DNA of 64,000 bases from Candidatus Tepidiaquacellales bacterium UBA2330 (GTDB taxonomy: Bacteria; Bacteroidota; Ignavibacteria; Tepidaquicellales; Tepidaquicellaceae). A program made the translations under genes and the position numbers. The notes beneath the pieces were generated by a model. The model ran no database searches and was not told the DNA's origin. It saw nothing but the letters and a program-made list of their open reading frames with translations. The stretch is taken from assembly GCA_002344965.1 (NCBI GenBank), contig DDUU01000042.1, positions 56,426 to 120,425 on the forward strand, read 5' to 3'. Within the stretch, counting starts at the first letter, position 1. Every line of letters starts with the position of its first letter. Below, piece by piece: positions 1 through 8,417 of this stretch.

Positions 1-512
1 AGCTTTTCCTCTTTGTAAAAATACGGAATGGTTCTCTTCAGGAATTTTTTCCTCGGAATAAAATCAGCGTCAAAGACCGCAACGAATTCGCCTCTCGCCG
101 TCTCAAGTCCGGCCTTTAAAGCACCGGCTTTAAAACCTTCGCGGTTTGTACGGTGAATATGCTTTATGTCAAACCCCGTATCCTCATACTTTTTAATATG
201 ATCCTTTATTATCTGCGTTGTCTCGTCAGTGGAGTCGTCAAGTATCTGCACTTCAAGTTTGTCTTTGGGATAATCCATTCTCAAGACTGAATCTATAAGA
301 CGTGTGATTACATACTGCTCATTATAAAGCGGGATCTGAACCGTAACTACCGGATACTCTTCCATATAAAATTCACTCACATCCAGATCGACAGTACGCT
401 TACCGAATGTTTTAAAATAATAATAAACCATATTAAACCCATGCGATCCGAAAAAGAAAAGTATCGAAAGAGAAATGATATAAGCTGCGAGTATCAGACT
501 TTCTATATTCAT
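1..512 (-). CDS. Glycosyltransferase family 2 (cellulose-synthase-like), 3'-truncated by the window edge
   Basis: An open frame runs from ATG at 510-512 to the window edge, giving the first 170 residues. A hydrophobic helix spans about residues 5-25. It is followed by GT-A fold hallmarks: QIPLYNE near residue 59, DDSTDET near residue 92 (nucleotide-sugar binding), and DADF near residue 149 (metal-binding DxD type). Family knowledge: membrane processive or mannan/glucan-type GT2 enzymes transfer a sugar from an NDP-sugar at the inner membrane. The C-terminal catalytic motifs (Q/RxxRW) lie outside the window, so processivity and substrate cannot be judged. It starts 13 bp after the lptE stop and is probably co-transcribed with lptE and the sigma-54 regulator. 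A role in envelope polysaccharide is inferred. Confidence 0.85.
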   Translation of the reverse strand, partial: MNIESLILAAYIISLSILFFFGSHGFNMVYYYFKTFGKRTVDLDVSEFYMEEYPVVTVQIPLYNEQYVITRLIDSVLRMDYPKDKLEVQILDDSTDETTQIIKDHIKKYEDTGFDIKHIHRTNREGFKAGALKAGLETARGEFVAVFDADFIPRKKFLKRTIPYFYKEEK

Positions 513-525
513 TAATTGATTTTGT

Positions 526-1035
526 TTACCAGTTTGATGTAAGATCTATAACTATATCTTCGGAAATTTTTTCTATCGCTATAGCTACTCCGTCAGCCCT
601 TCTTGAGAAATCATTTCCGCTTGAAGGATATTCTCCGTAATTCTGAAAATTCTTTTCCCATATTAGTTTCTGCTTTTTCAGATCTTCAAAAGTCACTTTT
701 ATTGTCAGGATGATTTTTCTCTGAGTGACGTTATCTCCTGTCGTAATAACGGATACATCGTCGCCTACGTTTGTTATAGTGCAGTTCAGAACGGCATCGG
801 AAATTTTTTTATCAGCCAGTCTGAAAGTATTGTCGTTAATGATCCTTGACTTCAGTCTTTCGGTAAAAGTCTCAGGCAGCGTAGGGGAAGAAAATCCGCT
901 GATGTCTTTTGCTGTCGGCACAGCAATTGAGTTTATTCCTTTTGGCGGATTATTCCCGCGGAATCCGTAAACACCGCAACCCGTTACGGGATAATAAATT
1001 AACGCAGCAATCACTATAAAAGAAATTTTTCTCAT
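526..1035 (-). CDS. lptE: LptE-like LPS-assembly lipoprotein
   Basis: This is a 169-residue exported lipoprotein. A hydrophobic signal ends in the lipobox-like PVTGC with Cys20 as the lipidation site, directly followed by GVYGFRG. The pattern after the Cys (short aromatic segment, then a strand with SIAVP and a run leading to FTERLKSRI) is typical of the LptE family found in Bacteroidota and Chlorobi. Family role: LptE plugs the LptD barrel and helps insert LPS into the outer membrane. Its ATG lies within the stop region of the upstream sigma-54 activator (4-bp overlap), so translation is probably coupled. LptE families diverge strongly, so the call rests on length, lipobox and overall pattern. 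Confidence 0.72.
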   Translation of the reverse strand: MRKISFIVIAALIYYPVTGCGVYGFRGNNPPKGINSIAVPTAKDISGFSSPTLPETFTERLKSRIINDNTFRLADKKISDAVLNCTITNVGDDVSVITTGDNVTQRKIILTIKVTFEDLKKQKLIWEKNFQNYGEYPSSGNDFSRRADGVAIAIEKISEDIVIDLTSNW

Positions 1036-2159
1036 CTGTCCCGTCTTAATATTTCCTTGCTGATATTATACTTTTTTATTTTATTATAAATACTCCTCGG
1101 TGTCTGATCAAGGATTTCCGAAGTCTTTTCAACATTCCAGTAATTTCTGTCAAGCAGGTATATAAGAACTTCCTTTTCAATGTCATCCATATTCATTTTT
1201 AAAAATCTCTCTTCGCTGATCCTGAAATCCGTATCGCGCTTTTCAGTTTCGTTTCCGAAGCTTCTCAGATCCGTGAGATGATCTTTTATGTCAAGTATAT
1301 CTGACTTTATTTCAAGCAGCGCTCTGAATAAAAAATCCTTCTCGGCATTTTCCCTGGACTTTCCGATTATGACAGGGAGAGAACCCGTGATCTCTTTCTG
1401 ATCGGTCTTAAGATGTTTCTTTACATCGTGAAGCGACAGTCGTTTGCCGGGGTTTAAAACGATTATGCTTTCGCAGAAATTCTTAAGCTCCCTTGCATTT
1501 CCGGGCCAGGTGTAATTTATCAGATAGTCCATTGCATCGTCTTCAATGCCTTTGAAGTCAATATTATTTTCTTTACTGTATAACTCCGTAAAGTGACTGA
1601 ATAATAGTTTAATGTCTGATTTTCTTTCTCTGAGCGGAGGGATGTAAATGTTTATTGATCTTAATCTGTAATACAGATCGTCTCTGAAATGCTTCATTAA
1701 AACTTCTGTTGCGAGATCTTTATTTGTAGCGGCGACAATTCTCACATCGACTGAAATATTTTTATTCCCGCCGACTTTCATAAATTCTCCTGTCTCCAGC
1801 ACTCTGAGAAATTTCACCTGAGTCGACAGCGGCATTTCTCCGATCTCATCCAGAAATATCGTTCCCTTATCAGCCATTTCGAAATAACCTTTTCGCTCCT
1901 CTATAGCACCGGTAAATGCGCCTTTCTGATGACCGAATAATTCACTCTCGATGATTCCTTCAGGTATTGCACCGCAGTTTACCGTGATGAGCGGCTTTTC
2001 GCTTCTTTTGCTCAGCTGATGTATTGACTTTGCAACTATTTCTTTACCCGATCCGCTTTCACCCGTTATCAATACACTGACATCGGTAGGAGCAACCTGT
2101 TTCAGAGTTTCGTTTATTTCAATAATCTGAACTGAATTTCCTAATAACAATACTGACAT
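1032..2159 (-). CDS. Sigma-54-dependent transcriptional activator lacking a receiver domain
   Basis: This 375-residue protein starts directly with the AAA+ sigma-54 interaction domain. Walker A GESGSGKE is at residues 33-40, the sigma-54 contact loop GAFTGA at 80-85, and Walker B GTIFLDE at 99-105, with a later RLR/PPLRER arginine-finger region. The C-terminus has a Fis-type helix-turn-helix (about residues 330-370). No N-terminal response-regulator, GAF or PAS domain is present, so activity must be controlled by level or by another protein, as in PspF-type activators. It is the first gene of a likely operon with lptE (4-bp overlap) and the GT2 gene, which suggests a link to envelope functions. 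Its targets are unknown. Confidence 0.93.
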   Translation of the reverse strand: MSVLLLGNSVQIIEINETLKQVAPTDVSVLITGESGSGKEIVAKSIHQLSKRSEKPLITVNCGAIPEGIIESELFGHQKGAFTGAIEERKGYFEMADKGTIFLDEIGEMPLSTQVKFLRVLETGEFMKVGGNKNISVDVRIVAATNKDLATEVLMKHFRDDLYYRLRSINIYIPPLRERKSDIKLLFSHFTELYSKENNIDFKGIEDDAMDYLINYTWPGNARELKNFCESIIVLNPGKRLSLHDVKKHLKTDQKEITGSLPVIIGKSRENAEKDFLFRALLEIKSDILDIKDHLTDLRSFGNETEKRDTDFRISEERFLKMNMDDIEKEVLIYLLDRNYWNVEKTSEILDQTPRSIYNKIKKYNISKEILRRDR

Positions 2160-2458
2160 AAAAAATTTTGTAAATATAATACTATAAGGAGGTTTATTAA
2201 AGTTATTTTTAGAAGTTGACGGTAAAAGAAAACAACAACCGTCAAAACATTTAGGAATTAAATTATAGCTGAGCTTAACGTTTTTTTGAGATCAAAAAAA
2301 GTACTAAAAAAGAATTTCCGCTGTTGAAAAATCTCACATATAATTTTATTTTATGAAATGTAACTGACAACACATAATTTGAATTTTCGAAACCGTCTTT
2401 ATAGTATATCTGATCATTTAAATTTTTTATATTTTATAATTAAAATCAAAATTAATTT
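2160..2458. other. Divergent intergenic region with an 8-bp inverted repeat
   Basis: This AT-rich region of about 300 bp separates the minus-strand activator from a plus-strand lipoprotein, so promoters for both should lie here. TTGACGGT at 2216-2223 and its exact complement ACCGTCAA at 2238-2245 form an inverted repeat with a 14-nt spacer. It could be an operator or a weak hairpin. No gene is visible. Confidence 0.5.
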
Positions 2459-2854
2459 ATGAAATCAGTTCTGCTGCTTATACTGTTAATTTTTACGCTG
2501 CACGGCTGCGGCAAAGATGAAGTCATTCAAAAGGACGAAGCTGAGATCCGCAAAGAAATAGAATTCAGCCGGAAAGTAATCGGAGCTGAGCAAAGAAGAG
2601 GTATGTTCAGCGTTATAAATGATTCCGTAAAATTTAACGAATGCGGATCAGGAAAAATATATGCGCTTGAAGGTGAAACTGAAGAGTTAAAAAAATTATA
2701 CAGCAAATTTTCCGGCAGGCTGCCTTCGGGAAAAGCCTACATTGAAATTGAATCATTCAAATCGACTAAATCACCGGACAGTGAAAGTATCTCAGATACT
2801 GTATTTGTTGTAACAAGGTTTATTAAATTCGATGCGAATGTAAACTGCAACTGA
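2459..2854 (+). CDS. Small predicted lipoprotein, unknown function
   Basis: The 131-residue product begins with a lipoprotein signal (MKSVLLLILLIFTLHGC) with Cys17 as the expected acylated residue. The mature part is charged and soluble and contains two further cysteines, one near residue 60 and one near the C-terminus (NVNCN), which could form a disulfide. No domain was recognised. Four bases separate its stop from the convergently oriented TIGR02757 gene. Codon usage and the clean lipobox support a real gene. The function is unknown. Confidence 0.7.
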   Translation: MKSVLLLILLIFTLHGCGKDEVIQKDEAEIRKEIEFSRKVIGAEQRRGMFSVINDSVKFNECGSGKIYALEGETEELKKLYSKFSGRLPSGKAYIEIESFKSTKSPDSESISDTVFVVTRFIKFDANVNCN

Positions 2855-2858
2855 TCCG

Positions 2859-3629
2859 TTATCCGAGTAATTCACCTTCAATTCCAATGTGACATAATGC
2901 AAAATCATATTTTACCGGGTCACAGGGATCAAACTTTTTCAATTTCTCAGTAATTTCTTCTGCAAATTTCATATCGCAGGATTTTCGTATTGAAAGAGAC
3001 AGCATCCGGGAAACTCTGAATACATGAGTATCCAAAGGCATAATCAGCTTTGACGTGTCAGCTCCTTTCCATAAACCGAAGTCAATATTATCTTTTCTGA
3101 TCATCCATCTGAGAAACAGGTTAAGTCTTTTACAGGCGGATCCGGCATTTACGTCGGGAACGAGATACCCGAATGAGAAAGGGTCAGAACTGCCGCAGCG
3201 AAATGCCGATGAAAATTCTTTGAGTGCCGGTAAAACGTTTACATGTGATTCAGAATATCCTTTAATAAAATAATTTTCCAGCGAACCGTGTTTTATCAGA
3301 ATATTTCTGATCCTGGATAAAAGGATTGAAAAGTCATCTGCCGAATTAAATCTGTACTTGAGTTCATCGATAAATTTTTTGTCTTTACGTTCTGAGTAAT
3401 TAGAAGTAAATTCGTACACTTTATTCCCTGTAATATCCAAAAACTTTGAAATAAAATTGCAGATGGCTCCGACTCTTCCGTAACAGTAACAGGAAGTAAT
3501 AAAGGCGCTGATCTCTATGTCTTCCTGTTTAAGCCCGTGAAGAATCCATACGGGATCACCGGAAGAATATTTTTTGTGATATTTTTTATAAAGTGAATCT
3601 AAATATTTTTTTAATTTCTTTTCGTTCAT
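2859..3629 (-). CDS. TIGR02757/DUF2400 family protein
   Basis: The 256-residue protein matches the TIGR02757 (DUF2400) family by pattern. It has an N-terminal KKYLDSLYKKYH segment, a central GYLVPDVNAGSACKRLNLFLRWMIRK-type region and a C-terminal DPVKYDFALCHIGI motif. The family is common in Bacteroidota and relatives and resembles the HhH-GPD DNA-glycosylase fold, but no activity is established to my knowledge. The LDTHVFRVSR stretch near residue 200 is reminiscent of the helix-hairpin-helix glycosylase core. It is convergent with the lipoprotein gene and divergent from the 3HCDH-like gene 42 bp away. Confidence 0.8.
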   Translation of the reverse strand: MNEKKLKKYLDSLYKKYHKKYSSGDPVWILHGLKQEDIEISAFITSCYCYGRVGAICNFISKFLDITGNKVYEFTSNYSERKDKKFIDELKYRFNSADDFSILLSRIRNILIKHGSLENYFIKGYSESHVNVLPALKEFSSAFRCGSSDPFSFGYLVPDVNAGSACKRLNLFLRWMIRKDNIDFGLWKGADTSKLIMPLDTHVFRVSRMLSLSIRKSCDMKFAEEITEKLKKFDPCDPVKYDFALCHIGIEGELLG

Positions 3630-3671
3630 ATCCTGCGAACCAAGAATGCAAAAATAAAATACAAATCTTAA

Positions 3672-4352
3672 ATGGAAAAAGTTTTTTTAATCGGCGACAA
3701 TGAATCTCTTCTCAGTGAATTATCAGAGCTCCTGAAAACTGATTATGAAATAGCAGATGAACTTGACGAAACTGCTGAAATTATATTTGAGCTGTCATCT
3801 TCAGATAAAGATTTCAAAATCAAGATCCTCAATTTTATTGATGAAAAAAATTCAAAAGCAACTGTAATTTCTACTTCACTTACAACATCTGTACTCGAGC
3901 AGGCGGTAAATTCACGATATCCTGAACGGCTTACCGGCGCGGGTATCTATCCGACTTTTTCCGAATCAAAAGGAATTGAGATCGCTTCATCAAAATACAC
4001 TTCACAGAAGCATCTCCTGAAGTGCAGGCAGGTTTTCGAATCCATAGGGAAAAAAGTCACTGAAGTGACTGACCGCACCGGCATGATAAATATGAGAATC
4101 ATTTCTATGATCATAAACGAAGCATATCTCGTCCTGCAGGAAGGCACGGCGTCTAAAAATGACATTGATACTGCAATGAAACTCGGCACGAATTATCCGC
4201 ACGGTCCGATAGAATGGAGTGAAAAGCTCGGGATTCCGCTAGTCTATAATATACTGCTCGCAATGTCGGAAGAATTCGGAGACGACAGATACAGAATCAC
4301 TCCGCTGCTTAAAGAAAAATATCTGGAGACTTTTAAAGCTGAACTTTTATAA
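3672..4352 (+). CDS. 3-hydroxyacyl-CoA dehydrogenase-like protein with degenerate active site
   Basis: This 226-residue protein keeps a clear 3HCDH C-terminal domain (about residues 130-220), with conserved VTDRTGMI, NEAYLVLQEG and NYPHGPIEW segments. The N-terminal half is far shorter than a normal Rossmann domain. The NAD-binding GxGxxG is reduced to LIGDNES (residues 7-13). The catalytic HFFNP motif is replaced by GIYPT at 91-95, so the catalytic His position is Gly91, while the downstream Glu (Glu103 in KGIEIA) remains. Standard 3HCDH enzymes oxidise 3-hydroxyacyl-CoA in beta-oxidation. This protein probably cannot do so and may bind acyl-CoA or act as a partner subunit. No neighbouring beta-oxidation genes are present. 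Confidence 0.8.
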   Translation: MEKVFLIGDNESLLSELSELLKTDYEIADELDETAEIIFELSSSDKDFKIKILNFIDEKNSKATVISTSLTTSVLEQAVNSRYPERLTGAGIYPTFSESKGIEIASSKYTSQKHLLKCRQVFESIGKKVTEVTDRTGMINMRIISMIINEAYLVLQEGTASKNDIDTAMKLGTNYPHGPIEWSEKLGIPLVYNILLAMSEEFGDDRYRITPLLKEKYLETFKAELL

Positions 4353-4369
4353 CTAAACTTAGACAACTG

Positions 4370-4501
4370 TCACCTGAAAGTAAATCCACGGTAAACAAGC
4401 TTTATAGTCATATATACCGAAAAAATTGTAGCAAGAATAACTATGAACAGTATTACCCTTGCTAAGAAACTGTCAAATTTTTTTGGCGTGGTTTTTTCCA
4501 T
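4370..4501 (-). CDS. Tiny single-pass membrane protein (43 aa)
   Basis: A 44-codon frame with ATG at 4499-4501 and TGA at 4370-4372 lies 25 bp downstream of the pyrimidine phosphorylase gene on the same strand. The product has a positively charged N-terminus (MEKTTPKKFDSF), one hydrophobic helix of about 22 residues (ARVILFIVILATIFSVYM) and a basic tail (KLVYRGFTFR). This is the layout of a small inner-membrane protein. The function is unknown. Support is composition, topology and operon position only. Confidence 0.5.
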   Translation of the reverse strand: MEKTTPKKFDSFLARVILFIVILATIFSVYMTIKLVYRGFTFR

Positions 4502-4526
4502 TTCAAATAAAATGTTTAATTTATTT

Positions 4527-5831
4527 CTAATATAGTATATCTATAATAAGCGGAACAGGAGCAGGTTTTCTTTCCGATATTTTAACTGCGCCTTTCAGTC
4601 TTTTCTCAGATGAAATCAGACCTTCCTCTTTTCCGGAAAAAATTTCACAAATCACATCACCTTTCTTTATCTCATTTCCGGTTTTTTTATGAAGTATAAT
4701 ACCTGCAAGATAATCTATCTTATCATCTGTCTTCTTTCTGCCGCATCCGAGCTCAATAGCGGCGTATCCGAAATCAGAAGCATTCATCTCTATAATAAAT
4801 CCGTTTTCTTCAGCAGTTATTTTTTTAGAAAATTCTGCCCGCTTTAAATTCGCCCAGTCTTTTACATAATTCACATCACCTTTCTGTATCTCGACCATTT
4901 CAAGAAATTTCTTATATGCCGATTTATCCGAAAGCTTTTGCAAAGCAGTTTTCTCGCCTTCTTCTATACTGCTTGCCGCTCCGCCCAGATACAGCATTGC
5001 TCCGGCAAGGACGTTATTAAGTTTAAAAAGATCAGGAACCATTTTTCCGTTCATCACTTCAATACATTCTTCTATCTCAAGCCAGTTGCCTATCTTCATA
5101 CCAAGCGGCTGTTCCATATCAGTGAGGACAGCGACGGCTTTTTTGCCGAACTTCTTTGAAACGGAAATTAGTTTTTTTGCCAGCTGAATTGATTCATCCC
5201 TGTCAGGCAGATTCGCGCCGACGCCGATCTTTACGTCAAACACAAATGCATCCGCGCCTTCGGCGAGTTTCTTGCTCATTATACTTGAAGTAATAAGAGG
5301 GATACATTCGACAGTTGCTGTAACATCTCTAAGCGCATAGATTCTTTTATCAGCAGGAGCAAGCTCGGATGTCTGACCGAGCATTACAAGACCTGCTTTT
5401 TCGAGAATTCTTTTAAAGTCTTTAACAGGATAATTTACATTGAATCCCGGTATGGATTCCAGTTTATCAAGTGTCCCGCCTGTATGACCGAGTCCCCTGC
5501 CTGATATCATAGGAACTGCAATCCCGCATGATGCAGCCAGCGGCGCTAAAATTATTGAAGTCTTATCGCCCACCCCGCCTGTTGAATGTTTGTCAACTTT
5601 CGGTTTGTCAATATGGCTGAGATCAAGCGTTAATCCGCTTTCAAGCATAATTTCCGTCAGGAAAAATGTCTCATCTTCGTTCATACTTCTGAAATATACA
5701 GCCATAAGAAAAGCTGACATCTGATAATCAGTCACCGAACCTTTCAAATAACCTTCTATAAAATATTTTATCTGATCTCTTCCGAGAGGTATGCCGTTAC
5801 GTTTTTGCTTAATAATTTCTACCGGATTCAT
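4527..5831 (-). CDS. deoA: Pyrimidine-nucleoside / thymidine phosphorylase
   Basis: The 434-residue product has the usual length and full domain order of the family: an N-terminal alpha domain, the phosphate-binding signature KHSTGGVGDK at residues 81-90, the glycosyltransferase-3-like core with SGRGLGHTGGTLDKLE, and the C-terminal PYNP-type domain (about 345-434). It cleaves thymidine and/or uridine with phosphate to give the base and (deoxy)ribose-1-phosphate for nucleoside salvage in the cytoplasm. Whether it is thymidine-specific (DeoA) or broad (Pdp) cannot be decided from sequence alone. It is divergent from comEC, and a tiny membrane-protein gene follows it. Confidence 0.93.
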   Translation of the reverse strand: MNPVEIIKQKRNGIPLGRDQIKYFIEGYLKGSVTDYQMSAFLMAVYFRSMNEDETFFLTEIMLESGLTLDLSHIDKPKVDKHSTGGVGDKTSIILAPLAASCGIAVPMISGRGLGHTGGTLDKLESIPGFNVNYPVKDFKRILEKAGLVMLGQTSELAPADKRIYALRDVTATVECIPLITSSIMSKKLAEGADAFVFDVKIGVGANLPDRDESIQLAKKLISVSKKFGKKAVAVLTDMEQPLGMKIGNWLEIEECIEVMNGKMVPDLFKLNNVLAGAMLYLGGAASSIEEGEKTALQKLSDKSAYKKFLEMVEIQKGDVNYVKDWANLKRAEFSKKITAEENGFIIEMNASDFGYAAIELGCGRKKTDDKIDYLAGIILHKKTGNEIKKGDVICEIFSGKEEGLISSEKRLKGAVKISERKPAPVPLIIDILY

Positions 5832-5975
5832 TTTGCAAGTTAGAAAAATACATTTGATAATAAAAGTCTCATATTATCAGACTTTCACAAACAGTGAATA
5901 TTGCATCTTGCTTATTCAGACTGTCATCAATAAATTTCAGCGGATTAATTTCTCTTATCCTTCAGCGTAAATATA

Positions 5976-8417
5976 ATGAATGTATTTTCAAATATGCCTG
6001 CTCTTAAATATGTCCTGATATTAATTTCAGGAATACTTTTTCAGAGATTTTCAGGAGCGGATCTTCCTTTCACATCTTTGACTGTTTCCGTTTTACTTTT
6101 ATTAATTTTAATAATTGTTTTTACCAAAACAGGGAAAGCAGTTATTCTAAAAGACATACTAACGATACTGCTGATATTTATTACCGGTGCAATAAAATCT
6201 CAGCTTGATTTCAATTCCGGCAATGACTTCGGCATAAGAAATTTCCCCGATACGAAAAAAGGATCAAACATTACTCTTACAGGTATTGTAACCGGAATAC
6301 CGGTTATTGATAAATCAGGAATAAGGTTTACAGTTGAAAGTAAAACCATCTCAGCCAGAAGCGATAAATTTATTACCGGAGGAAAAGTAATTGTAACAGT
6401 TTATCGCGATCTGTATTCAAAACACAAAGAATCTCTTCCGGTGATTAATCCGGGCGATGAAATTTCAGTTAAAGGCAGACTGTCAGAACCAACAGGCAGA
6501 AGGAATCCGGGAGAATTTAATTACAGGGAATATCTTGAACTGCGTGATATTTATAAATTATTTTATACAACCGGTTTTAAGAATGTAAAAGTTATATCAG
6601 AAGGTAATCTCGGATTTATTGAACAAAGAATAATCTTTCCCGCAAAAATTTTTGCTTTGGAAAATATTGACAGGCATCTCAGCGGGGACAACGCCGCTTA
6701 CTTAAAAGGACTTGTAACCGGAGAGAGATCCGACATTTCAGAGGAAACAAAAGAAGCATTTATCAATGCCGGCGTTATGCACCTGATCGCCGTTTCCGGT
6801 CTGAACGTCACTTATGTAATTCTTTCTGTGACCATATGTCTTTCAATATTGAGAATCCCTTTCAGACAAAGAATTTTTATCACGTGTATATTTCTGCTCT
6901 TCTATTGTATGTTCACAGGAAGTCCTGCATCAATTGTCAGAGCGACTTTAATGGGAATACTTGTGCTTATGTCATTTATAATTGAAAGAAAAATTTTCTT
7001 TTACAATATCATCAGCATCTCTGCAATTTGTATAATTTTATCTGACACGAGAATCCTTTTTGACACGGGATTCATACTGTCTTATTCCGCGGCACTGTCA
7101 ATGGTAATAATCTACAGCAGGTTTGAAGATAAATTTCTTGGTTCAATATATTCTGACAGATCTAAATTCAGTAAAGCTCTGAAGTGGGCTGCTGTGCTTT
7201 TTTTTACAACTCTCGCTGCTCAGATCGGGACTCTCCCGCTTACAGCTATTTATTTCGGAAAAGTTTCAGTCGTTTCGCTTTTCATAAATATGGCAGCCGT
7301 TCCGCTGGCAAATTTATCTCTTGCTATGGGTTTTCTTCAGATATTGTCCGGTATAATTTCAACAGGAATTTCTTCAGCAGTTGCAGAAGCAAATAATATT
7401 TTGCTGAGCATTCAGCTTGCTTTTATAAAGTATTCAGCTGATCCGGATTTTTCATTTTTTTATGTAAAGCAGTTAAATATAATTTCAGTAACCGCATATT
7501 ATTTTATCTGTCTGATAATTTTATTCAGTAAAAATTTCAGAGTTCTTTTCAGAAATTTAACATTCACTGTTCTAATTGCAACATTGATCTTTTTAAGTAT
7601 TCCCGATCCTGAAAAAAAACTAATCATAACATTTCTTGACGTAGGTCAGGGAGACTGCGCGCTCATTGAAACTCCATGCGGCATAAGTATACTCGTCGAC
7701 TGCGGAAATTCAACCGATACATTTGACAGCGGTGAAAAAACAATTGCTCCTTTATTAAGAAGAAAAGGAGTTTCCGGGATTGATATCATTATACTGACGC
7801 ATATGCATCAGGATCATATCGGCGGCGTAAATTATCTGCTGAAACATTTTCAGGTAAAAAACATAATCGAAAGCGGTCAGAAGGTTAGAACAATTTATTC
7901 GGAACAGACAGACAGTCTTTCAGATGCAAAAAAAGTCAACAGAATTATTGTCCGCAGCGGAGATATGATAGATGATATAAAGGATATGCGGCTGTATTTT
8001 CTATTTCCGACTGAGGAAAGAGCCAGAGCGAGCGTACATCCGAAATTCGGAAATCTGAACAACGGCTCGGTGACGTTTATGCTGAAATACAAAGATTCGG
8101 AAATATTATTCACCGGTGATATAGAAGGCGAAAGCGAATTGTTTATCAGAGATCATTACTCTGAATTTCTAAAATCAGATGTGCTGAAAGCAGCGCATCA
8201 CGGGAGCGTTACATCCACAACCATTCCGTTTATTTTAAAAAATTCTCCGGAAGCTGCAGTTATATCCTGCGGTAAATTCAATAAATACAATCACCCTTCG
8301 GATATAATTATTAACCGTCTGGAAAAAACCGGCGCAGAAGTATTCAGAACGGATATCGACGGAGCTGTAATTCTTGAAACTGACGGTTTCGAAATTAATA
8401 TTACAAACATCAAATAA
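5976..8417 (+). CDS. comEC: ComEC/Rec2 DNA-uptake channel with C-terminal MBL domain
   Basis: This 813-residue polytopic protein has the complete three-part ComEC layout. An N-terminal membrane/DUF4131 region with an OB-like soluble segment (about 1-200) is followed by the Competence membrane core with MHLIAVSGLNVT and several helices (about 230-530). The C-terminal metallo-beta-lactamase domain starts at LDVGQGDCALIE and carries H609-M-H611-Q-D613-H614. It is predicted to form the inner-membrane channel for single-stranded DNA in natural transformation, and the MBL domain may be a nuclease. The intact Zn motif suggests a functional gene. No other competence gene is in the window. Its stop abuts the end of the convergent membrane-protein gene. 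Confidence 0.95.
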   Translation: MNVFSNMPALKYVLILISGILFQRFSGADLPFTSLTVSVLLLLILIIVFTKTGKAVILKDILTILLIFITGAIKSQLDFNSGNDFGIRNFPDTKKGSNITLTGIVTGIPVIDKSGIRFTVESKTISARSDKFITGGKVIVTVYRDLYSKHKESLPVINPGDEISVKGRLSEPTGRRNPGEFNYREYLELRDIYKLFYTTGFKNVKVISEGNLGFIEQRIIFPAKIFALENIDRHLSGDNAAYLKGLVTGERSDISEETKEAFINAGVMHLIAVSGLNVTYVILSVTICLSILRIPFRQRIFITCIFLLFYCMFTGSPASIVRATLMGILVLMSFIIERKIFFYNIISISAICIILSDTRILFDTGFILSYSAALSMVIIYSRFEDKFLGSIYSDRSKFSKALKWAAVLFFTTLAAQIGTLPLTAIYFGKVSVVSLFINMAAVPLANLSLAMGFLQILSGIISTGISSAVAEANNILLSIQLAFIKYSADPDFSFFYVKQLNIISVTAYYFICLIILFSKNFRVLFRNLTFTVLIATLIFLSIPDPEKKLIITFLDVGQGDCALIETPCGISILVDCGNSTDTFDSGEKTIAPLLRRKGVSGIDIIILTHMHQDHIGGVNYLLKHFQVKNIIESGQKVRTIYSEQTDSLSDAKKVNRIIVRSGDMIDDIKDMRLYFLFPTEERARASVHPKFGNLNNGSVTFMLKYKDSEILFTGDIEGESELFIRDHYSEFLKSDVLKAAHHGSVTSTTIPFILKNSPEAAVISCGKFNKYNHPSDIIINRLEKTGAEVFRTDIDGAVILETDGFEINITNIK

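Noticed and set aside
6000..8400. Open frames in other reading frames inside comEC and similar long genes.
   Set aside because: They lie within strongly supported coding sequence, have no family features, and are shadow frames.
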